Of a stretch of DNA of 64,000 nt, positions 34,761 through 45,110 are shown one piece after another. The stretch lies in NCBI GenBank assembly GCA_037043455.1, contig JAWPHD010010256.1, forward strand, positions 31,560 to 95,559. The letters run 5' to 3'. This DNA comes from Cyrtodaria siliqua (taxonomy: Eukaryota > Mollusca > Bivalvia > Adapedonta > Hiatellidae). A model generated the notes under the pieces. That model saw only the letters and a program-made list of their open reading frames with translations, searched no databases and was not told where the DNA came from. The translations under genes were made by a program, and so were the position numbers. The stretch's first letter is position 1; the number at the start of each line of letters is the position of its first letter.

Positions 34761-35098
34761 ATAATTAAATACAGACTATATATAAATCACTTAATATAAT
34801 CTTGTGCAAAAATTAAAAACAAAACAATTTTCTCTGCAAAAGAAATGAAAATAATTGGATATAAAAACAATGTGTAAGTGATCATTTTGGTTTGTTTTGA
34901 TTTTACAATTTTAGTCGTCTGCTCGTGTTCTATTTTTACACTCCTCTTCCCATTGACAGCTTGTAATCTGCATGATTAAATTACATAGGCACACCTCCAA
35001 ATAATCGTTAGTATACTAGCGAATGTTGGGGGTTTAACACTCAACTCAAGCAAACACACACACACCCATCACTGGGGAGTGAATTCAACACTGAACTT
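34761..35098. other. Non-coding spacer
   Basis: AT-rich, no gene recognised. Confidence 0.35.
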
Positions 35099-35663
35099 AT
35101 GCAGACTTGCACAGCCTCAATACTGGACACATCACAGACAACGGCAACACTTAACACTGAGACAAATACAACACACTTTGAAACCGTTACTCCTTACAAA
35201 GATACTGGCAACCCATACACCGATACAATTTCAAGCACAGATATATCATTAAATGTTTACTTTTGCACACCAATGGCAGACAATTTTCAGATGAATGCCA
35301 GAAATTACATATACCCACAGTATAGCATGAATCAAGCTTCACCTGGTTATTTTAACAACTTCATTTCATCTTCATCAACACATTTAGATACAAACAGTTT
35401 CAATCCATCACAAAAATGGATAAATACAAATCCTCTGAACTCCATGAATTCAAGCACAGACGAAAATCCTGGCAACTTGCATTATTCACCTTCACCACAA
35501 CGTTCCCCTCGCAAAGCAGGCATCACGTTAATGGCCTCTTCAGTTCAACAAGAATCAAACAATTCCAATCAAATGAACATTGTTCAATCACCTAACTCTC
35601 AACATTCCTCAATTTCACCATCCCTACTTACACTCAACACTCGCAAAACAAGAAACGAGACGA
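35099..35663 (+). CDS. Ser/Thr/Asn-rich low-complexity ORF
   Basis: An open frame of about 190 codons starting MQTCTASILDTSQTTATLNT, poor in charged residues and rich in Ser, Thr, Asn and Gln, with no domain that I recognise. Part of it (about 35466-35710) is repeated at 38253-38513. It sits just upstream of a Cys-containing exon of the tyrosine-recombinase relic in another frame and may be a leader ORF of the same element or a chance open stretch. Confidence 0.35.
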
Positions 35664-36884
35664 AGGGATTATGGCCCCAAGAAAATGTGTGCCGTTTGTG
35701 GCATAGGAACTGTCCGTTTAGACCTGCGCATGCAAAGACAGCACCGGCTGGTGAAGGGCGGGGAGGAGTTTGTAAACGTCTCGAGGAACGCCCCAGTGTG
35801 GTCCCAAGAAAGTGCCGAAGGACAGCATTTGGAAGCAGCACTAGAAGAATATAAGTGAGTACTTAGTTTTGCACGGTTCGAGGGAAAGTGCACGGGAATG
35901 GTAGCTTCCCAATTACAAGTGGCTTAGAGCGAGTCATAGTAGTTCAAGTAGGAGGCTAGTGAGCACAAGTCGTATAGGGCGGAGGAATGTGAGCTGGGGT
36001 AGCATATCAGTGAGGCACTAGCTGTGTACTGGTCGCACGAATGTGAGCCGAAATTTACTGGCAGCGATATTGTGAGCAGTTATCTTGATGATTTTACACC
36101 ATTAAAACTGTCGGTGTGTAATGTCTTTACACGATTTGTATTCTATTTCAGGCTATCTGCAAGACAATCGTCGGGATCGCAAAAAAAAGCAAAGCACTGC
36201 CAGGTCCCACGAGACGGCCATCAAGTACTTCCTGCGGAGCTTAAGCAGAGACGAAATATGCCGTTTGGAGAACATTGGCTGTGCCAAGGGCGTGATTGAT
36301 TCCATTCTCGAAAAGAAAGCTCTGGCGCCTAAGAGCATTAAAGTGTACCTGCATAGTCTCAGTAACTTTCTATCTTGGCTGGCTGGGGAGAGGCGGTGGA
36401 GATTACATTTAGATATGGCAATGGAAAAACTGAATGATATATCGGCCAAAGTCAAACGAATAGCAAACTCCTTGTCCGAAGATATTAACCGTGACATGGT
36501 CCAACGGCAGCATGATTCAGGCGACTTGGAACTACAACAATGGATCGTTGGGAAATACATTGATAGTGATAGGCCCTCAAGGGCTAGGGACCTGATAGGA
36601 GAGGCTCAGAAGGCGAGGTGGCTAAGCCGGAGTGAAAGACCTTCGTACTGGATTGCCTAGCAATGCAAATCTTACTCCCGAATGCTAAGCGTTCTGGCGA
36701 TATAGCTCATATTGAGCATGAAGAGGTCTTGAAGACAGAGGAAGGATTTGCAAAGTTTTAGTGAGTATACATTCCGTAATATTTAATATTATGTACAGTG
36801 TTTTTTGATAGATGAGACATTGAAGAGAGCAAGAGTAGTAGAGTACCGTTATCTTAATAGATGAGACATTGAAGAGAGCAAGAG

Positions 36885-37100
36885 TAGGGTACCGTTAGCT
36901 TGATAGAGCAAGATTAGTACCGGTTGGAGCTGGGTGATTACCTGTAGTAAGTATGTGAGGCTTACCGCAAGTTGTACCTGTTGGAGGAGCTTGGTGAGCG
37001 CAAGTAGTACAGGTTGGAGCTGTGTGAGCGCAAGTAGTACCGGTTGGAGCTGGGTGATTAGCGGTAGCAAATATGTGAGGCTTTCGGTTTTTACTGGCAG
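36885..37100. repeat. ~34-bp intron minisatellite
   Basis: Four or five irregular copies of gtaccggttggagctgggtga plus a variable part with gcaagtagtac. It lies in the intron between parts 2 and 3 of the recombinase relic. Confidence 0.75.
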
Positions 37101-37664
37101 CCAAAAACGTGAGGGAATTGTTACTGGTAGCATATATGAGTCAGACATGGCGACCATTCCCATCGGTTGACCATTACTAGCCGCTAAAATGTGAGCATAA
37201 AGGGTCCAAAGCAGGGAAAAAATGCTCCGTTAGAACATCGGTGCCGACTACGGAGGGCACTTAAAATCTGTTCCTGACAGCCAGTGGGAAAGATATGAAT
37301 CCCTCGGTAAGTAGAACAAGAAACGCGCTGTATTATATATGAGATTTTTAACAGGCAATTTGTTGCATGTAATTCAGTTTTATCTTGTCTTTTACAGATT
37401 TTATCTTAAAGTCTGAACGGGGAGTGGGAGAAGTTTGCAATGGAGAGCAGCCAGTTGGCGGTCACGACCGTCCGGGAGCTTGGCGGCAATAGAGAGGGTC
37501 AGGAAGCTCTGGCAAGACATATGGCGCATAACTTGACAACGGATAGATATTACCACAAAGGGATCTTGAAAGAGCAGAGACACGAGGTGCTAGATACCAT
37601 CTCAAAAGCATTAAAAAATCGGCCGAGTATGTAGCACAGTCCGATAAGCAAGCCAAGCGGACGG

Positions 37665-37975
37665 TCGTGACCGTCGGGAAAGATAAAGACAGGCAGAGTG
37701 AAAGGCCCCAATCAGAGAAGGCGGCAAATAAGACTGCCGGCGCCGGGAAAGATAACGACAGGCAGAGTGAAAGGCCGCAATCAGAGAAGGCGGCAGATAA
37801 GACCGCCGGCCCCGGGAAAGATAAAGACAGAGTGAAAGGCCCCAATCAGAGAAGGCGGTAGATAAGACCGCCGGCGCCGTGAAAGATAAAGATCGGCAGA
37901 GTGAAAGGCCCCAATCAGACAAGGCGTCAGACCAGACCGCCGGGAAAGATAAAAACTATAAAGATAGGCAGAGTG
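37665..37975 (+). repeat. 69-bp coding repeat, 23 residues, four to five copies
   Basis: Unit gggaaagataaagacaggca plus gagtgaaaggccccaatcagag and aaggcggcagataagaccgccggc, encoding GKDKDRQSERPQSEKAADKT. The unit keeps frame, but single-base losses after copies 3 and 4 shift it. It is highly charged and probably disordered, near the C terminus of the recombinase-like ORF. Confidence 0.9.
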
Positions 37976-38252
37976 AAAGGCCATCATCTTTCGCAGGAGA
38001 GGGGCCCAGTGCAGGTTTACCTAGCTCGCGAAAAAGAATGCAGCAATACCTTACATTGGCACTAGAACAGAGCATTGCGGAGGCGCCGGTGGTGTCTGAC
38101 GACGAGGAGGACGCAATCGTGGATGTAAGTATTTGCCTTTAAATCTGAGGTTTAGCATTAAAGAAAAAATATAGTGCGGTGCAGTCAGTGTACCATCAAT
38201 ATGATTACAATGCCTCTGCTTAACAATGTCAGCCGGAGCCGGCCAGGAGAAA

Positions 38253-38513
38253 TCCTGGCAACTTGCATTATTCACCTTTACCACAACGTTCCCCTCGCAA
38301 AGCAGGCATCACATTAATGGCCTCTTCAGTTCAACAAGAATCAAACAATTCCAATCAAATGAACATTGTGCAATCTCCTAACTCTCAACATTCCTCAATT
38401 TCACCCATCCCTATGCCTGGAACACACTTACACTGAACACCCACAAAACAAAAAACGAGACGAAGGGATTATGGCCCCAAGAAAATGTGTGCCGTTTGTG
38501 GCATAGGAAAAAG
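38253..38513 (+). repeat. Second copy of the 35466-35710 segment
   Basis: From ggcaacttgcattattcacc to gtgtgccgtttgtggcatag it matches the end of the low-complexity ORF plus the first codons of the Cys-motif exon, then stops abruptly at an A-rich run. A duplicated 5' end of the recombinase element. Confidence 0.9.
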
Positions 38514-38651
38514 CCTTAAAAAAAAATATTGATAAAAAATCGTCCTACTTATTAACACTCCTTTTTTCACATTAAATTAGAAAGTGTATTGTTGTTTAAG
38601 TGAATATTTGACTGTTTTTCATAATACATTTATCATACTAATTTATTACAG

Positions 38652-38787
38652 GCATATTGCTGGAAGAATTTCCCTCATTAGCCCCACCAATCATCAACAG
38701 GAAGTTGGCAGATCTCTTCAAGCCATGTCTGAAGAACAAGACCAAGAAGCAGACACTCAACATCATAGACAATCAGACACCTCATTA
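38652..38787 (+). CDS. Exon-like ORF of unknown family
   Basis: After TTATTACAG one frame is open to a TAA at 38785-38787 and reads LLEEFPSLAPPIINRKLADL, then a Lys-rich tail. No domain recognised. It lies between repeat pieces and may belong to the same decayed element as 39003-39287. Confidence 0.3.
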
Positions 38788-39002
38788 ATTGTTTAACAAT
38801 AACTTGTATAATACATCATGATAACTTGATAAGTAAATCATCCATTCTGTAAGTTGTGGAGAAACAAAATCATCAGACCTTGGAATTTTAAACAGAACCA
38901 ACATAATGAATATAATGCGTTGACGGGATCGAATGGTGAGAGAGCATATAGCACACTGTGACACATCACTGCCTAAATGTATCATTTCTTTTATATACAG
39001 GT

Positions 39003-39287
39003 TCAAGTCCACAGCAGAGATCACTTCTGCTTTGAACAACCAGGAAATCGATTCGTTTGTCACTGTCACACCATGGGGAAATAATCAATTCCGTATATCA
39101 GGCATTGTCTGAGACACGTCAGGAAAAATGGACTTTGTTTTGTGGAATGCCATGGCTGAGCGCAACGACAGCCGACTTACTGAAGGGTCCACATACATAG
39201 AAACAAAATGCACAATTGCAAAGTGGGGACTAGCAAAAGTTGGATACAGCAAGACAGGACGTCATTGCCAAATCTTGAAAGTATAGA
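39003..39287 (+). pseudogene. Possible OB-fold-like ORF with one stop
   Basis: After TATATACAG one frame reads FVTVTPWGNNQFRISGIV, a TGA (CGA in one step), then DTSGKMDFVLWNAMAERN, GSTYIETKCTIAKWG and ends at TAG. The pattern Val-x-Asp-x-Ser-Gly-x-Met-x-Phe-x-Leu-Trp-Asn with a following Tyr-x-Ile-x and Lys-Trp resembles an RPA-type OB fold, a single-strand nucleic-acid binding module. The likeness is by eye only. Confidence 0.35.
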
Positions 39288-39715
39288 AAACAAAGCTGAT
39301 GCCGCTACATACCAGTGTCACATTCAAAATGTGTAGTTGAACAAGGCAATCTGTCGTTTCTACGTGGCGGGAAAACACTTTGACGCAAAGTCAAAATCAA
39401 CACTACTGACGTCAAAGAGATCACTACCCGCAGTGCCCTGCACACAATAGTCGTCGGTCTGTGTAAAGTGTTCGAATGTTCCATAGATCGGAAGATCAGA
39501 TTACTTGGTTATGGCAAATGGCTACAAACGTAAGAATTATTGTTTTAATATCTTCAATTTACCAGATGCCCGGGCTTACCGAGTCATGTTAATTTTTTGC
39601 CATGCTCATTAAAGGTCTTCATCAGAGTGTGTGCCCCATCATCTAATGCACCCATGGAGTGCTATAGAATTTACAGCATCAGCTCTAGAAAGACGAAACG
39701 GAATACTACTACGGG

Positions 39716-40174
39716 TTGATTTATCTCTTCCTACTGTGGACAAATGAATGCAAGCTTCTAGTACCATGGACAAACCCACAAGCAGCATTCCACTGTCAAT
39801 ACAACAACATGGACATGGAGACTGCACAATACATGAAAATGGCTGAAAAGATCACGAAAGCTGTACAACAACTATGTGAAACATTACACGATGATCTGGA
39901 ACAAATACATTGTAGCTTTGCACCTAACACAATGCACCTGCAACAAGTACAGGCAATGGAAACACCACAACAACATCCAGACAATATATTTCTGTATGAT
40001 ACTTTGACTGTTGCTGCTTCAAGTACTGATGACAGGGTGTCTACTTTTGAGGATTTCTCATCTGACTTCATCAAAACACTTGCATGCTATACCATGACAC
40101 ACAATCAATACAAAGCTTCACTATCACTACTCACAGAAGGCCAATGGACAGTTGTAGAGATTAGAAGATTTTGA
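39716..40174 (+). CDS. ORF of unknown family, copy 1
   Basis: About 150 codons: LLWTNECKLLVPWTNPQAAF, a helical stretch MAEKITKAVQQLCETLHDDL, then FLYDTLTVAASSTDDRVSTF and CYTMTHNQYKASLSLLTEGQ. It is nearly identical to 42147-42602 (one extra Gln codon). No known domain is recognised. The neighbouring DDE-like fragment suggests it belongs to the same transposon. Confidence 0.45.
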   Translation: MIYLFLLWTNECKLLVPWTNPQAAFHCQYNNMDMETAQYMKMAEKITKAVQQLCETLHDDLEQIHCSFAPNTMHLQQVQAMETPQQHPDNIFLYDTLTVAASSTDDRVSTFEDFSSDFIKTLACYTMTHNQYKASLSLLTEGQWTVVEIRRF

Positions 40175-40268
40175 ACCAGAGATAGCATTTAAGAACTGAA
40201 ATGAAATGTTCTCCTTATTCTAGTCAATCCAGAGACAGACGAATTCTTCATAAGGAGTAACAAAGATA

Positions 40269-40492
40269 ATGTTAGCACACTTGTTAAAAACCACAGTTTG
40301 TGAGTACTTGTATACACAAATGATGATGAGTTTTGGCAAGAAACTTGACTTTGTTGTTGACAATGGAGCTTCAACTGCAGCAAGCAACACAATTGTAAGA
40401 ATGTGTTTTGCTAAGTTATTAAAGTTTTTATATTTGGAATGTATTTGTCAGGTGACCTATGCAGAATATCATAGTAAAGGAAATCATGTTGA
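40269..40492 (+). pseudogene. DDE-like fragment, copy 1 (truncated)
   Basis: It reads KLDFVVDNGASTAASNTIVR, KFLYLECICQVTYAEYHSKG and then enters a repeat array. VVDNG followed by YHSKGN looks like the second acidic residue and the approach to the third of a DDE transposase or integrase fold. The longer copy is at 42730-43323. Confidence 0.45.
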
Positions 40493-40494
40493 TC

Positions 40495-40905
40495 AGACAC
40501 ATCTAACCAAAGGGTCAAACAATCATCTAGGTTGTCTAGCTCCAATAGATCACGTTCTCGTTCACAATCAGAAACATCTAGCCAAAGGGTCAAACAACCA
40601 TCTAGGTTTTCTAGCTTCCACATTGACAGATCACGTTTTAGGTCATGATCAGGTACATCTAGCCAAAGGGTCAAAGAAACATCTAGGTTTTCTAGCTCCC
40701 ACAGATCACGTTCTACATCACGATCAGACACATCTAGCCAAAGGGTCAAACAACCATCTAGGTTGTCTAGCTCCCATAGATCATGTTCTAGGTCACAATC
40801 AGAAACATCTAGCCAAAGGGTCAAACAACCATCTAAGTTTTCTAGCTCCCACAGATCACATTCTAGATCACTATCAGACACATCTAGCCAAAGGTCATTA
40901 TCACT
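40495..40905 (+). repeat. ~75-bp RS-rich minisatellite, about six copies
   Basis: Unit agaaacatctagccaaaggg plus tcaaacaaccatctaggttt and tctagctcccacagatcacg. In one frame each unit encodes SETSSQRVKQPSRFSSSHRS with RSRSRSQ, an arginine/serine-rich repeat; the other forward frame (HLAKGSNNHLGFLAPTDH) is also open. A length change after the second unit and one stop in the third break the RS frame, which is open again from about 40650 to 41017. Confidence 0.88.
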
Positions 40906-41017
40906 TTTCAGACGGTCAAAGTCACGTTCAGTAGATTTTTTTCATATGTCCAGCATTGACTATTCAAGGTCCTTACCATCAACTTCTGTTGTTTCAGCAC
41001 ACTGTCACTGCTCCTGA

Positions 41018-41954
41018 TATGTCAGCACAGTTTGCTTTCCAATCTCGCAAAGAAGCTCCACGAACTCTGCGCCTGCTAAACAACTTCAAATGCCAGTAAG
41101 GTGCAACAGTACGTCTTACACACCAAGAAGAGCACTTATTCAGGCTTTGATATCATCTCCTGATGTAAATGTCCACACACAAAAAGTTGGAGGTACTGTA
41201 CTGTCTTTAATAGAGTCGCATACAGATTTGCAAATAACCCCTAGACTTAACAAAACAAAGTAAAAATGCATTTACCACAGAGTGTACATTTAGAAGGCAC
41301 AATTTGTGGCATGTCTGCTAACACTTAGGGTAGTTTCCACTTAAGTACAACAATCCAAGAAACAGAGCCTTCAGTTCTGGACTTCAGCAAGTCTGCCGAT
41401 AAGCAAGACAGTTCTCCTCAGTAGGAAACTGTGCAGTGCAGTGGAAATGCAATTGTTAGACCAGAAAGTCATAGAAAACAAAGTTATAGACTGGCAGACT
41501 TGCTACAAGAAGACAGATTCCATGATTTTTAAAACACTTACTGCAGAAGAGTTAAGTTCATAAACAGTAACTACGGTCTTAATATCTGCAACATGGTTGG
41601 TTACCTTCCATCTTACAATGTATATACTGCCAAACATGTGTCACACTCTCTCATTCATACTCCTAAGTGTGCATTTATTTGCCTCTATAGATTGCACTTT
41701 GGATGTACATAATAAAGTCAGATGAGAACTTTTCTTGTGTAGATCATAGCTGTAAAAAAATTGTCATTGCCTGATCTAGTTGGTTTAGTATTTGCAGAAG
41801 GCAACAGGTAAATAGAGTTGGGACGGATACAATACTTTGCTAGATACCTGTAACACAATTACTCGCAAATAGCCACAATTTATTTACATCTGTACATATT
41901 TTCTTATGTTGTGTTATTTTTTTATGTTGTGTTTTCCTTGGAATTATTAAGTTT
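41018..41954. other. Decayed non-coding stretch
   Basis: Short open pieces only (for example near 41095-41240 and 41335-41500), without a recognisable motif. Probably remains of the same transposon that supplies the neighbouring ORFs. Confidence 0.3.
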
Positions 41955-42908
41955 AATATCTTCAATTCACCAGAGACCCGGGCCTACCGCTTCATGTCAA
42001 TTTCGTCATTTTTTGCCATGCTCAGTAAAGGTCTTCATCAGAGTATGTGCCCCATCATCTAAAGCACCCATGGAGGGCTATAGAATTTACAGCATCTCTA
42101 GAGTTCTGCAGCTCTAGAAAGACGAAACGGGGAATACTACTACGGGTTGATTTATGTCTTCCTACTGTGGACAAATGAATGCAAGCTTCTAGTACCATGG
42201 ACAAACCCACAAGCAGCATTCCACTGTCAATACAACAACATGGACATGGAGACTGCACAACACATGAAAATGGCTGAAAAGATCACGAAAGCTGTACAAC
42301 AACTATGTGAAACATTACACGACGATCTGGAACAAATACATTGTAGCTTTGCACCTAACCCAATGCACCTGCAACAAGTACAGGCAATGGAAACACCACA
42401 ACATCCAGACAATATATTTCTGTATGATACTTTGACTGTTGCTGCTTCAAGTACTGATGACAGGGTGTCTACTTTTGAGGATTTCTCATCTGACTTCATC
42501 AAAACACTTGCATGCTATACCATGACACACAATCAATACAAAGCTTCACTATCACTACTCACAGAAGGCCAATGGACAGTTGTAGAGATTACAAGATTTT
42601 GAACCAGAGATAGCATTTAAGAACTGAAATGAAATGTTCTCCTTATTCTAGTCAATCCAGAGACAGCCGAATTCTTTATAAGAAGAGTAACAAAGATAAT
42701 GTTAGCACACTTGTTAAAAAACACAGTTTGTGAGTACTTGTATACACAAATTTGACATGAAACTTGATTTGGTTGTTGACAATGGAGCTTCAACTGCAGC
42801 AAGCAACACAATTGTAAGAATGTGTTTTGCACAGGTATTCAAGTTTTTATATTTGGAATGTATTTGTCAAGTGACCTATGCAGAATACCATAGTAAAGGA
42901 AATCATGT
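41955..42908. repeat. ~950-bp duplication, copy 2
   Basis: Counterpart of 39545-40492. After catagtaaaggaaatcatgtt it continues without interruption into VERIHAEENTALSRHGPF, so this copy is closer to the ancestral arrangement. Confidence 0.9.
42147..42602 (+). CDS. ORF of unknown family, copy 2
   Basis: Same protein as 39716-40174 (VFLLWTNECKLLVPWTNPQA ... LTEGQWTVVEITRF). Both copies stop at the same TGA. Its conservation between copies reflects recent duplication and need not mean selection. No family recognised. Confidence 0.45.
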   Translation: MIYVFLLWTNECKLLVPWTNPQAAFHCQYNNMDMETAQHMKMAEKITKAVQQLCETLHDDLEQIHCSFAPNPMHLQQVQAMETPQHPDNIFLYDTLTVAASSTDDRVSTFEDFSSDFIKTLACYTMTHNQYKASLSLLTEGQWTVVEITRF

Positions 42909-43323
42909 TGAACGTATACATGCAGAAGAAAACACAGCATTATCCAGACATGGTCCTTTTGTGGTTGATACACTGATTAAACATGGCTTTGACAAACATA
43001 AGCACGAGATGGAACTCGTGTTAGACAAAGTTTCTACGTGCTCAAGGCAGGACAGTTTAATGAAAAAAAACATCATAACAATGAGAGGTGTAAGAGAAAA
43101 TACATGTATATTTGATGATAAATATGACCTGAAGAAATGTCTTGCTCTGAGGGATGAGCAAAAGGACTTCAATGAAATGACTTATTCTGTAGAACAAGTT
43201 CCAAAAACAAAAGATTTGAGCATAGTTTGGAAAATCGATGAGAGTTTCGAAAGAGTATACATCGACGATAAATTCAATGTCAATAATAAACAGAACCTCA
43301 ATAACAGACAAGTATACAGTTAA
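42730..43323 (+). pseudogene. DDE transposase/integrase-like fragment, copy 2
   Basis: The ORF reads LDLVVDNGASTAASNTIVRM, FLYLECICQVTYAEYHSKGN, then HVERIHAEENTALSRHGPF and a helical tail ending near VEQVPKTKDLSIVWKID. VVDNG and YHSKGNHVER fit the second and third acidic residues of a DDE/RNase-H fold, the third in the common context Asn-x-Val-Glu-Arg. The first acidic residue is not found upstream. Superfamily is not assigned. Confidence 0.5.
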
Positions 43324-43915
43324 GCTCATCAAAAAGGAAATTGATCAGCATCATGTATAGGCAATGACTATAACAAATATTGCGAAACAGAAGAATTAGA
43401 TTATTGTGACCTTCCTACAACAATTCAAATCATGAACCTGTCAGCCAAGTCAGCACTCAACACTGATCCGGGAATGTTCATGTCCAGTAGAATACTTGGA
43501 ATGCATTACAAATTGTTTATTAGACTGGATGTATACATTTAAGTGATGCTGTAACTCCTTTCGTGGGTCCCTTTTGAAGTAGATCACTGTTTTCAGCTAA
43601 AAAAAAGAAAAAGAACTGGTCAACAACGACAAAGACATTGCTACATGGAGAAGGTGTGAGCTTTATCATATGGGTAAATAGAGCCGCAAACACAATGCAA
43701 GCTTTTTAAAATCAATCCTTATGGCATAAACACGCAACTTATTAAGCGAATCACAGAACCCCGACAAATATCAAATCCAGATATCATTCATTCTGAAGAC
43801 ATTCATGAAGTTCTCAATAGTATTTCAGATCTAGCTTCAATATCAAACTTTCAAATGAAAAACCTATGCTGTATCCATTCAAAGTGTATAGCTATAAATC
43901 TATACAATATACATG
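43324..43915. other. Decayed coding pieces
   Basis: Short open fragments such as TTIQIMNLSAKSALNTDPGM, CPVEYLECITNCLLDWMYT and DIIHSEDIHEVLNSISDLAS in changing frames. They may be remnants of the transposon spanning 38.6-44.2 kb. No motif recognised. Confidence 0.3.
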
Positions 43916-44190
43916 TACCCTGCAAAGGTTTGTTCTAAGACCAAAATTTGAAGAATCTTGTGAGCATTGGAGAGAGAAATACTCATGCAGCAATGCCGAG
44001 TCAGGATAATATGCAGATATATATGATGGAAAGGTTTGGAAAGAATTTTATAGTTTTCTAGAAACAGAAGGACAATACGGTATTATGCTAAATCTGGACT
44101 GGTTTCAGCCATTTGATCATGCATTAAAAACACTTGAAGTATTGTACTCAATATCAGTCGCATGGGAATGAGAATTAAGTAATTAGGTTA
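43916..44190 (+). pseudogene. TNP2/EnSpm (Plavaka-like) transposase scrap
   Basis: One frame reads FVLRPKFEESCEHWREKYSC, a stop, YADIYDGKVWKEFYSFL, then MLNLDWFQPFDHALKTLEVL. The (D)WFQPF motif preceded by DIYDG-x-W is the signature that I associate with TNP2-type transposases of CACTA/EnSpm-like elements. The usual following GVIYLxxxNLPR block is degraded to VLYSISVAW. Only this scrap of a ~1000-residue protein remains. Confidence 0.65.
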
Positions 44191-44430
44191 TTGTAATGTT
44201 AAATTTCTACTTACTGACGACCCAGTTATGTACTATCGAAAATTAAGTAAGAAAACAAAAGCAATTGAAAATGTACCACCGCTAACTAAATACATCGGGC
44301 TCAGCGATCTCCAAAGATCGAATGAAAAACAGTCCTGATTGACAGCCATTAAAAATAACTGGGGCCCCGTTGTATAAAGAGCTGTTAATGAGATGGGGAC
44401 ACAGCAAGCACAGCAGTTCCTAACCTGCCA

Positions 44431-44565
44431 ATTGAAAATATGTGAACAGTGAATCAGTCAAACCCGAAACTGTTTTACTATTCCGGCTCTCTTCATAACT
44501 GAAAATAATTTGAACAGTGAATCAGTCAAACCCAAAACTGTTTTACTATTCCGGCTCTCTTGATA
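44431..44565. repeat. ~67-bp direct duplication
   Basis: tgaacagtgaatcagtcaaa plus cccgaaactgttttactattccggctctct occurs twice in tandem. Otherwise 44191-45110 holds no gene that I recognise. Confidence 0.85.
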
Positions 44566-45110
44566 GTAACTCAAATTAAAATGTGTAAAAACATGCAAAA
44601 ACTGCAAAAACTCTTCATAGTTCACCCTTAGGTAGCCTACGTAATAACATTTATCACAATTTTCTATTTTCTAAAATAACAAAAACAAAAATTATAATAA
44701 AAGTGCTATTGGCATATCTGTATGTGAAATGAATGTGCGTTTGTACAATAGAGAAATAATGTGGTTTATAACAACTTCAGTATATTTTCTTATTGAAAAA
44801 TGTACTTAAATTCAGGAAAAAAAAAACGAAGTGTACCTCAAACTTGCCACCATGTTTTGTCTTAATGTACCAGAGTGAATCACAAGCCCTTTTTTACATT
44901 CAATATCAGGACCACAATGTTCACAATGATTCTTACTTACTAAATCAGGAATCTGAAAAAAAATTAAACATCCAAACTAATACTTTTTAGTGACTACCAT
45001 GTCCATCGTGAGTTGCATGGGTTACAAACAGTGTACTGATACACATTCACTTAAATTAGGTGTACATATCACTTGTATGTTAAATTAACAGCAGATGTGG
45101 TTCATTCTGA

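Larger units (their letters stand above)
35664..38124 (+). pseudogene. Crypton-like tyrosine recombinase, exons scattered and decayed
   Basis: Part 1 (about 35671-35853) has CAVCGIGTVRLDLRMQRQHR, a Cys-x-x-Cys motif, and ends near GTGAGT. Part 2 (36152-36760) follows TATTTCAG and reads SHETAIKYFLRSL and APKSIKVYLHSLSNFLSWLA, like the SAM-like core-binding domain of tyrosine recombinases. After a frameshift near 36645 comes LLPNAKRSGDIAHIEHEEVL, with a likely catalytic Arg (KRSGDI), and a GTGAGT donor. The middle with Lys and His-x-Arg is not found. Part 3 (37398-38124) has ARHMAHNLTTDRYYHKGILK, matching the His...Tyr-Tyr box that holds the nucleophile, then a charged 23-residue repeat and a Q-rich acidic end before GTAAGT. 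Relatives integrate or excise DNA through a Tyr-DNA link. Crypton is a guess; DIRS-type is the alternative. Confidence 0.5.
39545..40492. repeat. ~950-bp duplication, copy 1
   Basis: The stretch from ttaatatcttcaatttacca to catagtaaaggaaatcatgtt matches 41955-42908 at about 95% by eye, with small indels. It holds two ORF relics (39716-40174 and 40269-40492). Copy 1 breaks off into an RS-rich repeat array, where copy 2 continues with coding sequence. Confidence 0.9.

Noticed and set aside
35099..35854. 251-codon ORF as one protein
   Set aside because: Its last ~60 codons overlap the Cys-motif exon in another frame that fits the recombinase family better; only the first part is kept, at low confidence.
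40411..40881. Minus-strand ORF of LWELENLDGCLTLWLDVSD repeats
   Set aside because: It is the antisense reading of the RS-rich array, open through the same unit length; no splice or start evidence.
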